A stretch of 23,983 nt of DNA from a virus: IMG/VR virus record IMGVR_UViG_3300013010_000071, positions 1-23,983 of that record; one strand, given 5' to 3'. Below are positions 1 through 6,209 of this stretch, piece after piece; positions within the stretch are counted from its first letter, which is position 1; each line of letters starts with the position of its first letter. Under the pieces are notes generated by a model. It had not been told where the DNA came from and searched no databases. It saw only the letters and a program-made list of their open reading frames with translations. The position numbers and the translations under genes were made by a program.

Positions 1-1298
1 CCGTACTCGACGCCGGTCAGGTCCGTCTTGAGATCCTCGTCATCAGGCAGCCTGATGCCTACCTTGATGGCGTCGCGCATGTTGCCCCACATCTGGGCCC
101 TCATGTTTGCGTAGCCGCGCTGTGTGGCCTTGGCCCCGAAGTTAATCTCAATCACATCGTGACCGAGCTGGCGCAGGCGATCAACCACCGGTCCACCCAC
201 GCCGCCACCGTCGACCATGATCGCGTCCGGGTTCTTCTCGTTGGCGATGCGTGAGACCTCAGCTGCCAGCGTCATGGTGTCGATCTGCTGATAGACGTAC
301 ATGCCTTGGCTCTCAGCGTCCCGGCCCTGCCGCATCCAGATCACGCTGCTGTCGTCACCAAACCGGGCGACATCCACACCCATGACCAGAGGCTCACTGG
401 GACCGACGAACACCTCTTGCTCGATGCACTTCTCGACGTCTCCGACGCTGATGAACTGCAGAGATCCAGCATCCGGGAACATGCCCCTGACGCGCACCTT
501 GAAGAAGTCGCTGTCCTCGCCATAGTCCTTTGCCCATTGATCGAATAGCTCCTTGTTGGTCTGCTCGACGGTTCGGCTGTCGATGAACCGCCGGATGTAG
601 TTGTTGCGAAACCTGCCGAGCATGTTCTGGTAGAAGCGGCCGCTGTTCCGCGTCGGGTTTCCGAAGTCGAACGTCATGGGCTCGCCGTCGGTCAGGCCGC
701 CCTCTCGCACCTCGTAGATCCGGTCGGGCACGGCCGACGCCTCGTCGAAGATGTAGAACGGCGTGCTGTTGGCAGCGTGCAGCCCGGCGAAGGCCTCGCT
801 GTTCTCCTCACGGCTGGTCAGGGCGTCGACGCGCCACGTCTCGCGGAAGTCTTTGTGGTACATGTTCAGCGACCCGCTGCCGCTGTTGAGCTCGTACCAG
901 TGATGCGTCAGCCCCATGCCGTGCCACTTGGCCAGCTCCGACCACGTCTTGGTTCGCAGCTGCTCGCCGGTGTTGGCTGTGACCACGCCCTTGGCGAACG
1001 GCCGGGTGTCCATGATCCACCGGATCAGCCACGCCACGATGGCAGACTTGCCGATGCCGTGACCTGAGGCGGTGCTGAACTGCAGCGGAGCGACCGGGCT
1101 CATGCCATCGAAGCCGCGCGCCAGCACCTCGTTCCCGACCTCGGTCAGCAGCTGCTGTTGCCAGTCCTGCGGTCCAGCCCTGCCCTTGAGCTGGCCGGTG
1201 CCCCACGGGTAGCTGATCAGCACATGACGCAGCGGATCGGCGTAGCAGGCCGCCATCTCGTCTGCGATCTGCTTGTTGGCGGTGGCTAGGTCGGCCAT
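1..1298 (-). CDS. terL: Terminase large subunit (partial, C-terminus beyond left edge)
   Basis: This is the packaging motor: an ATPase that drives DNA into the prohead plus a nuclease that cuts the concatemer. Reading leftward from ATG at 1298 gives 432 open codons with no stop, so the C-terminus lies outside the window. Visible motifs are a Walker A P-loop SGHGIGKS (about residues 78-85), a Walker B FYIFDEA (D185/E186), and RNase H-like nuclease acidic positions in GVDVARFGDD (D309) and IMVDGGGVGGP (D363). A GGAGG ribosome-binding site precedes the start by about 9 bases. The start overlaps the end of the upstream 65-aa gene by 13 bp, so translation is probably coupled. The motif order and spacing match family large terminases. 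It is the last visible gene of the minus operon headed by the primase. Confidence 0.95.
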   Translation of the reverse strand, partial: MADLATANKQIADEMAACYADPLRHVLISYPWGTGQLKGRAGPQDWQQQLLTEVGNEVLARGFDGMSPVAPLQFSTASGHGIGKSAIVAWLIRWIMDTRPFAKGVVTANTGEQLRTKTWSELAKWHGMGLTHHWYELNSGSGSLNMYHKDFRETWRVDALTSREENSEAFAGLHAANSTPFYIFDEASAVPDRIYEVREGGLTDGEPMTFDFGNPTRNSGRFYQNMLGRFRNNYIRRFIDSRTVEQTNKELFDQWAKDYGEDSDFFKVRVRGMFPDAGSLQFISVGDVEKCIEQEVFVGPSEPLVMGVDVARFGDDSSVIWMRQGRDAESQGMYVYQQIDTMTLAAEVSRIANEKNPDAIMVDGGGVGGPVVDRLRQLGHDVIEINFGAKATQRGYANMRAQMWGNMRDAIKVGIRLPDDEDLKTDLTGVEY

Positions 1299-1483
1299 TG
1301 GGTGATTACCTCCACGGGTGGCTCGTATCGACCTGTGCCCCAGTTGAAGACCAGCAAGTAGTCCGCGTCAGCTGGCTCAAACAAAAGTACCGGATGGCCG
1401 CCACCGTCGTTTGTCTCGATCCTCATGACGCCCTCGTCGATCTCAGGGACGTCGAGGGTGATGGTGTTATGCAAGCGGGTCAT
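1286..1483 (-). CDS. Small hypothetical protein (65 aa) upstream of terL
   Basis: A 65-aa acidic protein of unknown function with no cysteine pairs, membrane segment or motif that I recognise. It starts at 1483 inside the end of the 59-aa gene (17-bp overlap) and its stop overlaps the terL start by 13 bp. No strong ribosome-binding site is visible before it, so it is probably translated by coupling to the gene upstream. The tight double overlap is the main argument that it is real. The opposite-strand frame here is a shadow. Small genes between terS and terL are common in phages and usually uncharacterised. Confidence 0.65.
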   Translation of the reverse strand: MTRLHNTITLDVPEIDEGVMRIETNDGGGHPVLLFEPADADYLLVFNWGTGRYEPPVEVITQWPT

Positions 1484-1646
1484 AATCGTGCACCGTCTCG
1501 GTGATCGCCGCAGGGTGACCTCCCGGGCACTGCTCTGGTGCTGCTGACTGGCGCGCCCCGCAGCTGGTGCAGATTTGTTCTGAGCCCTGACCCGGCAGAG
1601 CCGAGCCCCAGCAATGTGGCTTGCTAGTGTACGCGGTGTTCGTCAT
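1467..1646 (-). CDS. Small cysteine-containing protein (59 aa), putative zinc-binding
   Basis: A 59-aa frame read from ATG at 1646 to TAA at 1467. It begins MTNTAYTSKPHCWG and contains ICTSCGARQ, that is CxxC followed by further Cys and His residues (EQCPGGH). The set C12, CxxC near residues 28-31, C40 and H43 could bind one zinc ion, although the first Cys is not part of a close pair. A GGGGGAT ribosome-binding site lies just before the start. It overlaps the terS candidate upstream by 23 bp and the 65-aa gene downstream by 17 bp, filling a gap that would otherwise be empty in a tightly packed operon. Function unknown; a small DNA- or protein-binding accessory is possible. Confidence 0.65.
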   Translation of the reverse strand: MTNTAYTSKPHCWGSALPGQGSEQICTSCGARQSAAPEQCPGGHPAAITETVHDYDPLA

Positions 1647-1941
1647 GGCTATCCCCCAGCAGCTTCGACGCCAGCGTGCGCCCCTGCTGCAACCTCTCGA
1701 CCAGCTGTGTCCCTTGGAAGACGTTGATGTCTGCCTCGATCTTCGATGGCAGCACCTTTGCCAACAGCGTCAGGTACGCCCTCGGCTCGACCGTCGCCAT
1801 CAGCGTCAGGTACTCGGCACCGCCCACGTTGGCGAAGCTCTCCTCGATTGCCTCCTTGAGCAGGACCGTCGTCTTGTTCTTTGATCCGCGCCGCCTGCCC
1901 TGCCCGGCGTTGGGCGGGATCGTACCCTTCTTTGCAGCCAT
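1624..1941 (-). CDS. Putative terminase small subunit (105 aa)
   Basis: A 105-aa basic-N-terminal protein. The start reads MAAKKGTIPPNAGQGRRRGS followed by KNKTT and a helical segment (LLKEAIEESFANVGG), then EYLTLMATVEPRAYLTLLAKVLP. This resembles the DUF5681-type and 'GRPKGSxNKTT' proteins found just before phage large terminases. The proposed role is recognition of the packaging site and loading of TerL. Support comes from its position two small genes upstream of terL on the same strand and its size. The ribosome-binding site AGAGGAGG sits about 12 bases before ATG 1941. The family assignment is from pattern memory only; a general small DNA-binding protein is the alternative. Confidence 0.6.
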   Translation of the reverse strand: MAAKKGTIPPNAGQGRRRGSKNKTTVLLKEAIEESFANVGGAEYLTLMATVEPRAYLTLLAKVLPSKIEADINVFQGTQLVERLQQGRTLASKLLGDSHDEHRVH

Positions 1942-1959
1942 CAGCAGGCGGCCTCCTCT

Positions 1960-2430
1960 TTACAGTTCTGCCCAGTATGCCGCAATCAGGGCCGCCTCGG
2001 CAACCCCGTCGTCGGCCTTGCGCTTCAGCAGCTGATCGACGCCTGCACCGAACCGGATCTTGGCGGCGTCGATGCTGGCCTGCTTGTCCCGGTTCAGGCC
2101 CATCGCCTTCTTCCAAACGGCAGGCGTGACGTAGTGCACCGGAGCGCCGACGCTGAACACCAAGCTCTCGATGCCGCCCAGCATCCGCCCGAACTGGAAG
2201 CTCGAGCTGACGCCCTGCTTTGGCATCGCGTGCACCGCCTCGATCACAGCGACATCGAACGGCACCAGGCAGTCGCCCCACCACTCGACGACCGCCCGGG
2301 CATCGACCTGCTTCTTGCCGCGCAGCTCAACCACGGGCATCCGCGTGCCCTTGACCAACCGACCGTTCTGCACGATGGCGAGCCCCCCGGTCTGTCCGGG
2401 ATCGACCCCTAGAATACGAATACTGCTCAT
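1960..2430 (-). CDS. RuvC-like Holliday junction resolvase (156 aa)
   Basis: An RNase H-fold junction-resolving nuclease; in phages it trims branched DNA before packaging. The catalytic acidic residues are recognisable: D10 in ILGVDPGQTGG, E64 in VAVIEAVHAMP, and D140/D141 in KADDGVAEAALIA. They lie in the order and spacing of E. coli RuvC (D7, E66, D138, D141). The length of 156 aa is close to the usual 160-175. The start at 2430 has an AAGGGGAT ribosome-binding site. It lies between the primase and the terminase genes on the minus strand, which fits a job linking replication and packaging. Its 5' side is the long non-coding repeat region 2431-2761. Confidence 0.9.
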   Translation of the reverse strand: MSSIRILGVDPGQTGGLAIVQNGRLVKGTRMPVVELRGKKQVDARAVVEWWGDCLVPFDVAVIEAVHAMPKQGVSSSFQFGRMLGGIESLVFSVGAPVHYVTPAVWKKAMGLNRDKQASIDAAKIRFGAGVDQLLKRKADDGVAEAALIAAYWAEL

Positions 2431-2478
2431 GCTATCATCCCCTTGCTCATGTGGTGTGGGCAGAGCTTAACAGCTCCG

Positions 2479-2537
2479 AAGACCTCGGTCGAGATGGAAA
2501 CTCCTCCCCCAGATCGACCGAGGTCTTTGTATTTTTT
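2479..2537 (+). terminator. Intrinsic terminator-like hairpin, plus strand
   Basis: AAGACCTCGGTCGA at 2479-2492 is exactly complementary to 2514-2527, giving a 14-bp stem with a 21-nt loop. It is followed on the plus strand by GTATTTTTT. Genes on both sides are on the minus strand, so in the plus sense it would stop antisense transcription. In the minus sense the same hairpin falls in the leader of the RuvC gene, about 50-100 nt upstream of its start, without a T-run. Confidence 0.6.
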
Positions 2538-2592
2538 GACCCTCGAACTTGATCGATCGGAACACCTGCAAGCCGCCCCAAAGTGGGCCTAA

Positions 2593-2637
2593 GGTGCAAA
2601 CCGTAAGGCCCCCCTTTAGGGGGGCAGCATTTGCACC
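2593..2637. repeat. Nested inverted repeat: GGTGCAAA arms around a GC hairpin
   Basis: GGTGCAAA (2593-2600) and TTTGCACC (2630-2637) form an 8-bp inverted repeat. Inside it, GCCCCCC (2608-2614) pairs with GGGGGGC (2619-2625) around a TTTA loop. No T-run follows on either strand, so a cruciform, protein site or origin hairpin is more likely than a terminator. Confidence 0.75.
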
Positions 2638-2645
2638 TAAATAAC

Positions 2646-2761
2646 GCATTGATTTTATTGCGTTTTCTTGGTGCAGAGGTGCAAAACCTAAACACATGTA
2701 AGCCATTGATTTCATTACCTTTCATTGGAACGAGGTGCATGCACCTCTTGCACCTTGCACC
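2646..2761. repeat. GGTGCA iteron-like array with two degenerate ~45-bp repeats
   Basis: Copies of GGTGCA or its complement begin at 2670, 2678, 2734, 2740, 2749 and 2756; two more lie at 2594 and 2632 in the neighbouring inverted repeat. AGGTGCATGCACCT at 2733-2746 is a perfect 14-bp palindrome, and TTGCACC is tandemly repeated at 2748-2761, right up to the primase stop. The stretches from 2646 and from 2703 are imperfect direct copies, each running from CATTGATTT through an AT-rich part to a GGTGCA site, 57 bp apart. Clustered short sites plus an AT-rich stretch beside an initiation gene is typical of iteron origins. Confidence 0.7.
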
Positions 2762-4843
2762 TCAGATGCTGACCCGGATCAAGACATTCAGCCGCTTCGT
2801 CGGCGACCGATTTTCGTCCCAAGCCAGCGCCACGAAATGGTTCACCGCGCGGGTCTGCGACGCCAGCACCTCGAGCAGTTTCATGCCCCTCCCACGGCTG
2901 CGCAGGATCTTGTCCTTGCCGTCATGGTCCCAGTGCTCGACGCGGTTCTCGCGGAAGAACTGGTCGATGGCGGTCAGGGTCACAAAGTGCTCGCCCTCGC
3001 CCAGCATCGACACCAGAGCGCTTGCCCACGCCACCCGCTGCCCAGCATCAGCCAGCGCCGTGACGCCGTTGACGGCATCCTCGAGCTCCTGCTCTGCGTC
3101 TGCCAGAGGCACCCACTGCAGCGCACCGATGGGCTTGCCGCCGGTCTTCACCGGGTGTGACACGAACTTGTATGTGGTCGCTGGGAGCGTCTGTCCCTCG
3201 CGCTGCTTGGCATGCTCAGTCACGATGAACCGATCGAGGTTTCCGTCGCGCTGCATCTGGAACAGCTTGCGCCGATTGTCCTTGGCGTTCTTGCCGACCC
3301 GGCAGGCGGGTGGCAGGTAGGGGAACAGCGTGAAGCCCTCATCCAGTGCCGAGAAGATCGCGCCGCTGCCCCGCCACGCGTTGCTGTCGCCGCTCAGGGC
3401 ATCTGGTGCCTCTGCCCGATCCTTGGGGGTGTGGTGGATGAACATGATCGCAGCGCCGGTGTGCTGCGCGATGTACTGGAAGCAGCTGATGATCTGATCG
3501 ACGCTGGCCGCGCTGTTCTCTTCCTCGCCGCCCAGCGTGTTGAACGGGTCGAAGATCACCAGCTCGATGTCGTCCTTCTTCACCTTGGCGACGATCTGGT
3601 CGAGCAGCTCGAGGTTGGGGACCATCATTCCCTGATCCTGCGTCAGGAACCGGATGCGCCCGGCGTCCTTGCCCCGCACCCATGACCTGCGCCCACCGAC
3701 CAGACCATTGGCGTGCATGGCTGCCTTGATCCTGCGCTGCAGATCCTCGCCCTTCTCCTCGTTCGCGAAGTACAGGGTCGAGATCGGCTTGTTGGCTGCT
3801 GGCAGGCCCATGACGTCGGTGCGCCCGGTCAGCAGGCAGGCGATCAGCAGCGCAATGTAGCGCGTCTTGCCCACGCCGCTGGGGCCTGCGATGGAGATCA
3901 GGTCACCGGCCGGGATCATGTCGTCGATCAGCCAGTCGATGTCTGGCAGCTGCGCCTGCAGCAGCGCGTTGCCATCGATGGAGACATACTCCCCGTCGTC
4001 GAGGGACGCCATTGGCAGGGCCGCAGGCTTTGGTTTCAGGTAATGCATGACGCTGCCGCCCGTCATGGGTTTGCGACCGCTGGCCAGCACCTCGGACGGG
4101 TCAGCCGCGCAGTCCCACATCTTGATGGCCGCGACCTCAAGCGTGTCGGCGTCGTCGCTGCCATCCCAGCGCCTGCACCACTGGATCCACGCGTCGCGCG
4201 CAGCCTCCTCATGCGGCGTGCCGTGCGCCTCGTAGTGCAGCCCATGCCCGACCGCCAGCCACGCCGCCCTGTCGCTGATCGTGTTCTCCGCAGCCTTGAC
4301 GGTCTCGATCAGGCGCGGCACATCCGATCCACGGACGGCCGCCAGCAGCGCAGCTGCCATGGGGTCGACCTTGACCGCTGCCCGCGTCGGCATCCAACTG
4401 GGCAGATCTGCAGGTGCCTCGTCAATGCTCCACTTGTACTGGCCGTTCTCGAACCGGCTGGGCGGCAGGACCACCACGCCACGGTGCTTGATGTCGACGC
4501 CCTTGTACCCGTTGAACTTGCCCGGGAACCGCTGGCCGCCGTCCTCAAAGTAATGATGCTCGCCGCCGCTCGCGCTGAACACAGACATGGTGTCCGAGAT
4601 CTCGCGGTCCCAGTTGCACTCGTCTTTGTACAGATCGAGGTCCAGAACCACGAGGCGGTTGGCCTCGGGGTTCATCCCGATGTTGTCATTCGGGTGCCGG
4701 TCCCACCAGCTCGCCACCTCTTCGGTCGTCATCCGGGCGTCGAGGTATCCCTTGACCGCCGGGATCTTGGTGCCTGCTCGGCACGGGAAAACCCAGAAGC
4801 CGTCCTCTGCCAGCGCAACCGCTGCATCTCTTAAATCAGACAT
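2762..4843 (-). CDS. Primase-polymerase / RecA-like helicase (693 aa)
   Basis: A replication initiation protein. The N-terminal ~150 residues are a bifunctional primase-polymerase (Prim-Pol) domain: FWVFPCRAGTKIP, the metal-binding LDLDLYK (D68/D70) and SASGGEHHYF. Residues about 160-260 resemble the PriCT linker domain (AWLAVGHGLHYEA, WIQWCRRWDG). From about residue 300 there is a RecA/AAA_25-type ATPase with Walker A GPSGVGKT (320-327), Walker B ELVIFDPFN (D432) and MFIHHTPKD. I chose ATG 4843 because GGAG lies 6 bases before it; an in-frame ATG at 4855 adds MEYY but has no ribosome-binding site. It heads the minus operon, downstream of a sigma70-like promoter at 4985-5014, with the iteron region immediately after its stop. 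The primer-synthesis and unwinding roles follow from the families. Confidence 0.92.
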   Translation of the reverse strand: MSDLRDAAVALAEDGFWVFPCRAGTKIPAVKGYLDARMTTEEVASWWDRHPNDNIGMNPEANRLVVLDLDLYKDECNWDREISDTMSVFSASGGEHHYFEDGGQRFPGKFNGYKGVDIKHRGVVVLPPSRFENGQYKWSIDEAPADLPSWMPTRAAVKVDPMAAALLAAVRGSDVPRLIETVKAAENTISDRAAWLAVGHGLHYEAHGTPHEEAARDAWIQWCRRWDGSDDADTLEVAAIKMWDCAADPSEVLASGRKPMTGGSVMHYLKPKPAALPMASLDDGEYVSIDGNALLQAQLPDIDWLIDDMIPAGDLISIAGPSGVGKTRYIALLIACLLTGRTDVMGLPAANKPISTLYFANEEKGEDLQRRIKAAMHANGLVGGRRSWVRGKDAGRIRFLTQDQGMMVPNLELLDQIVAKVKKDDIELVIFDPFNTLGGEEENSAASVDQIISCFQYIAQHTGAAIMFIHHTPKDRAEAPDALSGDSNAWRGSGAIFSALDEGFTLFPYLPPACRVGKNAKDNRRKLFQMQRDGNLDRFIVTEHAKQREGQTLPATTYKFVSHPVKTGGKPIGALQWVPLADAEQELEDAVNGVTALADAGQRVAWASALVSMLGEGEHFVTLTAIDQFFRENRVEHWDHDGKDKILRSRGRGMKLLEVLASQTRAVNHFVALAWDENRSPTKRLNVLIRVSI

Positions 4844-4876
4844 GTAGTACTCCATCTAGTGTTGACGGAAGGCTAA

Positions 4877-4924
4877 TGCACGAGATATGGTGGCATTGGA
4901 GATACCGCCGGGAGTGCTCGTGCA
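4877..4924. repeat. Inverted repeat in the primase leader
   Basis: TGCACGAG (4877-4884) and CTCGTGCA (4917-4924) are exact complements. Between them GGTGGCA (4889-4895) can pair with TACCGCC (4903-4909), with one mismatch and one G-T pair, around a 7-nt loop. On the minus strand this hairpin lies in the primase mRNA leader, 30-80 nt before the start codon, where it could affect translation. Confidence 0.65.
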
Positions 4925-4941
4925 AGAAACCTCCCTGAATT

Positions 4942-4973
4942 GGCCCCGCCGCTCACCCGGCTGGGCCTTTTTT
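4942..4973 (+). terminator. Intrinsic terminator in the divergent region, plus strand
   Basis: GGCCC (4942-4946) pairs with GGGCC (4963-4967), and inside it GCCG (4948-4951) pairs with CGGC (4958-4961), separated by a C/T mismatch. Six T residues follow (4968-4973). No plus-strand protein gene lies upstream, so it either ends a short antisense RNA or blocks antisense read-through. Its T-run ends just where the minus transcript should begin. Confidence 0.8.
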
Positions 4974-4984
4974 CTTGGACCTCC

Positions 4985-5014
4985 AGCATAGGCGTGGCAC
5001 CATGCTCTGGTCAA
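4985..5014 (-). promoter_or_regulatory. Sigma70-like promoter for primase/terminase operon
   Basis: Read on the minus strand: TTGACC (complement of 5009-5014), an 18-bp spacer, then TATGCT (complement of 4985-4990). The start would fall near 4978, leaving a structured leader of about 135 nt before the primase ATG at 4843. An A/T-tract (about 5020-5033) lies just upstream of its -35 box and also upstream of the divergent plus promoter, so it could act as an UP element for both. Confidence 0.65.
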
Positions 5015-5041
5015 TCCGCGAAAAAATTTTCACGCACCCCC

Positions 5042-5070
5042 TTGTCAGCTGCTGATCAGCATCTTATATA
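5042..5070 (+). promoter_or_regulatory. Early promoter P1 with palindromic operator
   Basis: TTGTCA (5042-5047), a 17-bp spacer and TATATA (5065-5070). The spacer contains the 12-bp perfect palindrome TGCTGATCAGCA (5050-5061). The same ATCAGCATC half sits at the same distance from the -10 box in promoters at 6652 and 12073. It drives the first gene of the plus operon through a short leader carrying ACACCACACGGAG. Confidence 0.75.
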
Positions 5071-5103
5071 TGGTTCATCGAGACACACCACACGGAGCCG
5101 ACC

Positions 5104-5502
5104 ATGACCTTCGACCAGATCCCACTCGCCGCCCGCTTCGAGAGCCGTGGCACCCAGTACGCCCGCATCGATCGCACCGACCGCGAACAGGTTCGCCGCC
5201 ACTCTGCAGCCTTCGGCCTCTTCGACGCCAAGGGCCGCGAGATCGGCCACGCCTACTACATCGACCGCGAGGTCCACGTCATCGACGCCGACAGCTATAC
5301 GCTTGGCGAACTGAGCAGCCTTGACCTGCTGCTTGACGAGAGCTTCATCGTCTATCCGCAGGGCCTGCGCGACGGCGTCAAGTTCGGCGCTCTGCCTACC
5401 GCCAGCTACAAGCGGTTCAAGACGCTGGTCGAGGCAGAGGCCTACGCCGACAAAGTCATCGTCCGCGCCGAGCGCAACGCAGTCAAGAAGGCTTCGGCGT
5501 AA
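5104..5502 (+). CDS. Hypothetical early protein (132 aa)
   Basis: First gene of the early operon, just downstream of promoter P1, with a CGGAG ribosome-binding site. The 132-aa product is mixed acidic and basic, predicted soluble, with no membrane segment or catalytic motif that I recognise. The N-terminal half (MTFDQIPLAARFESRGTQYA, then RIDRTDREQVRRHSAAFGLF) looks like small phage proteins with a beta-rich fold, and the C-terminus is a lysine/alanine-rich helix. First-expressed phage genes often act on host functions, but nothing here shows a target. The codon pattern matches its neighbours and the antisense 273-aa frame is a shadow. Confidence 0.75.
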   Translation: MTFDQIPLAARFESRGTQYARIDRTDREQVRRHSAAFGLFDAKGREIGHAYYIDREVHVIDADSYTLGELSSLDLLLDESFIVYPQGLRDGVKFGALPTASYKRFKTLVEAEAYADKVIVRAERNAVKKASA

Positions 5503-5538
5503 GCCGGGGCCACCCACCACACCACAGGAGACAACACC

Positions 5539-5811
5539 ATGAAACTGACCATGTACAAGAATGTCGACGGCGGCACATCGATGATCAGCCAAGACAACGC
5601 CTTCGCCGAGCTCCGCGAGCTGGGCCACAACTTCGCCATCGCGCTGGCCGAGCGCGGCCACGAAACCAAAGAGAGCGACCTGATGAACGGCCTCGCCGCC
5701 TATCACACGCTTAAGCTCGAGGGCATGTACCCCCGTGTCGACGCCGCCCATCGCATCGTGCTGCGCGAGATCACTGACATCATGTTCGTGAGGAATACAA
5801 GTAATGGCTGA
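5539..5811 (+). CDS. Hypothetical early protein (90 aa)
   Basis: A 90-aa soluble, mainly helical protein of unknown function. It follows the first early gene after a 36-bp gap that carries the leader CACACCACAGGAG, the same ribosome-binding context used at other sub-operon starts in this genome. The sequence shows an AELRELGHNFAIALAERGHE helix and a second helix near YPRVDAAHRIVLREI; no known motif is recognised. Its end overlaps the next gene (start 5804), so the two are probably translated together. Confidence 0.75.
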   Translation: MKLTMYKNVDGGTSMISQDNAFAELRELGHNFAIALAERGHETKESDLMNGLAAYHTLKLEGMYPRVDAAHRIVLREITDIMFVRNTSNG

Positions 5812-6034
5812 GCTGCGTGCACTGACCGGACCCTTTGACGCGTGGGCGCGCAGCGCCATGCCCGGATCGAAGATCATATATCACACAGGGCAGTACGCTG
5901 CGGGCACTGCCTGCCGTCAGGCTATGGACGCAGCTGACGCCGGTCTGGTACTGTTGGTCCGTAAGCGGGCCGACAAGCCCAAGCACTTCCACTACATTGC
6001 TGTGAGGGCAAAGAACAATGGGCGTAGAGAATAA
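5804..6034 (+). CDS. Hypothetical early protein (76 aa)
   Basis: A 76-aa basic protein starting at an ATG that overlaps the end of the previous gene by 8 bp (5804-5811). It contains a short amphipathic helix (CRQAMDAADAGLVLLVRKR) and a positively charged end; function unknown. It overlaps the following 63-aa gene by 17 bp. The chain of overlaps through 5539-6655 indicates a single translationally coupled block. No other motif can be claimed. Confidence 0.7.
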   Translation: MAELRALTGPFDAWARSAMPGSKIIYHTGQYAAGTACRQAMDAADAGLVLLVRKRADKPKHFHYIAVRAKNNGRRE

Positions 6035-6209
6035 AATCATGGCGCACCTGCGCGACATCGAGATCGCATCCAAGGTGATCGACATCGCGCAGGCAGTCGG
6101 CGAGAATGAGCGAGCGGTGCAGGACGCGCTGATCGAGCTAGACGACGCCGACATGGTGATCATGCGCAGTGGCTGGTATCTTGCCAGCGCCAAGGGAATG
6201 CAGGCATGA
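6018..6209 (+). CDS. Small winged-helix-like protein (63 aa)
   Basis: A 63-aa product with the layout of a minimal winged helix: helix (MAHLRDIEIASKVIDIAQ), helix (ENERAVQDALIELDDA) and a beta hairpin (DMVIMRSGWYLAS). The pattern 'AVQDALIELDDADMVI...GWYLA' is typical of wings that read DNA, so a transcriptional regulator of the phage or an accessory of the replication genes is possible. No homology search could be run. It ends 4 bp into the start of the dcd gene (ATGA overlap at 6206-6209). Confidence 0.6.
   Translation: MGVENKIMAHLRDIEIASKVIDIAQAVGENERAVQDALIELDDADMVIMRSGWYLASAKGMQA

Larger units (their letters stand above)
2431..2761. other. Non-coding repeat-rich intergenic region, candidate origin
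   Basis: A 331-bp gap between primase and ruvC. It holds a 14-bp perfect inverted repeat with a T-run (2479-2537), a 7-bp GC hairpin nested in an 8-bp inverted repeat (2593-2637), an AT-rich stretch (about 2638-2668), and eight copies of GGTGCA in both orientations up to 2761. Part of it is more AT-rich than the coding DNA around it. A 97-aa minus frame spans most of it but is interrupted by these structures and has repeat-like protein sequence, so I treat it as non-coding. Initiator or regulator binding is an inference. Confidence 0.7.
4862..4973 (+). ncRNA. Possible antisense RNA across the primase leader
   Basis: On the plus strand, TTGACG (4862-4867) and TATGGT (4886-4891) are 18 bp apart, a plausible promoter giving a start near 4898. 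A strong intrinsic terminator ends at 4973. The resulting RNA of about 75 nt contains no convincing reading frame and is complementary to the leader of the primase mRNA, whose start would be near 4978 on the other strand. This resembles countertranscript control of plasmid replication. It is an inference from promoter plus terminator; the -10 box is only a fair match. Confidence 0.4.

Noticed and set aside
2447-2740. Minus-strand 97-aa frame between primase and ruvC
   Set aside because: It runs over the terminator-like hairpin, the GC hairpin and the GGTGCA repeats. Its protein has repeat-like segments created by the DNA repeats, and its start has no ribosome-binding site. Better explained as non-coding.
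3713-4834. Plus-strand 373-aa frame opposite the primase
   Set aside because: Antisense shadow of a strongly supported Prim-Pol/helicase gene; arginine- and histidine-rich composition typical of GC-rich shadows.
4862-5103. Known riboswitch or tRNA in the divergent gap
   Set aside because: The hairpins do not match any riboswitch consensus that I know, and no cloverleaf or T-loop is present.
5056-5877. Minus-strand 273-aa frame opposite the first early genes
   Set aside because: It would end inside the divergent promoter region and lies opposite two plus genes with good ribosome-binding sites and a promoter.
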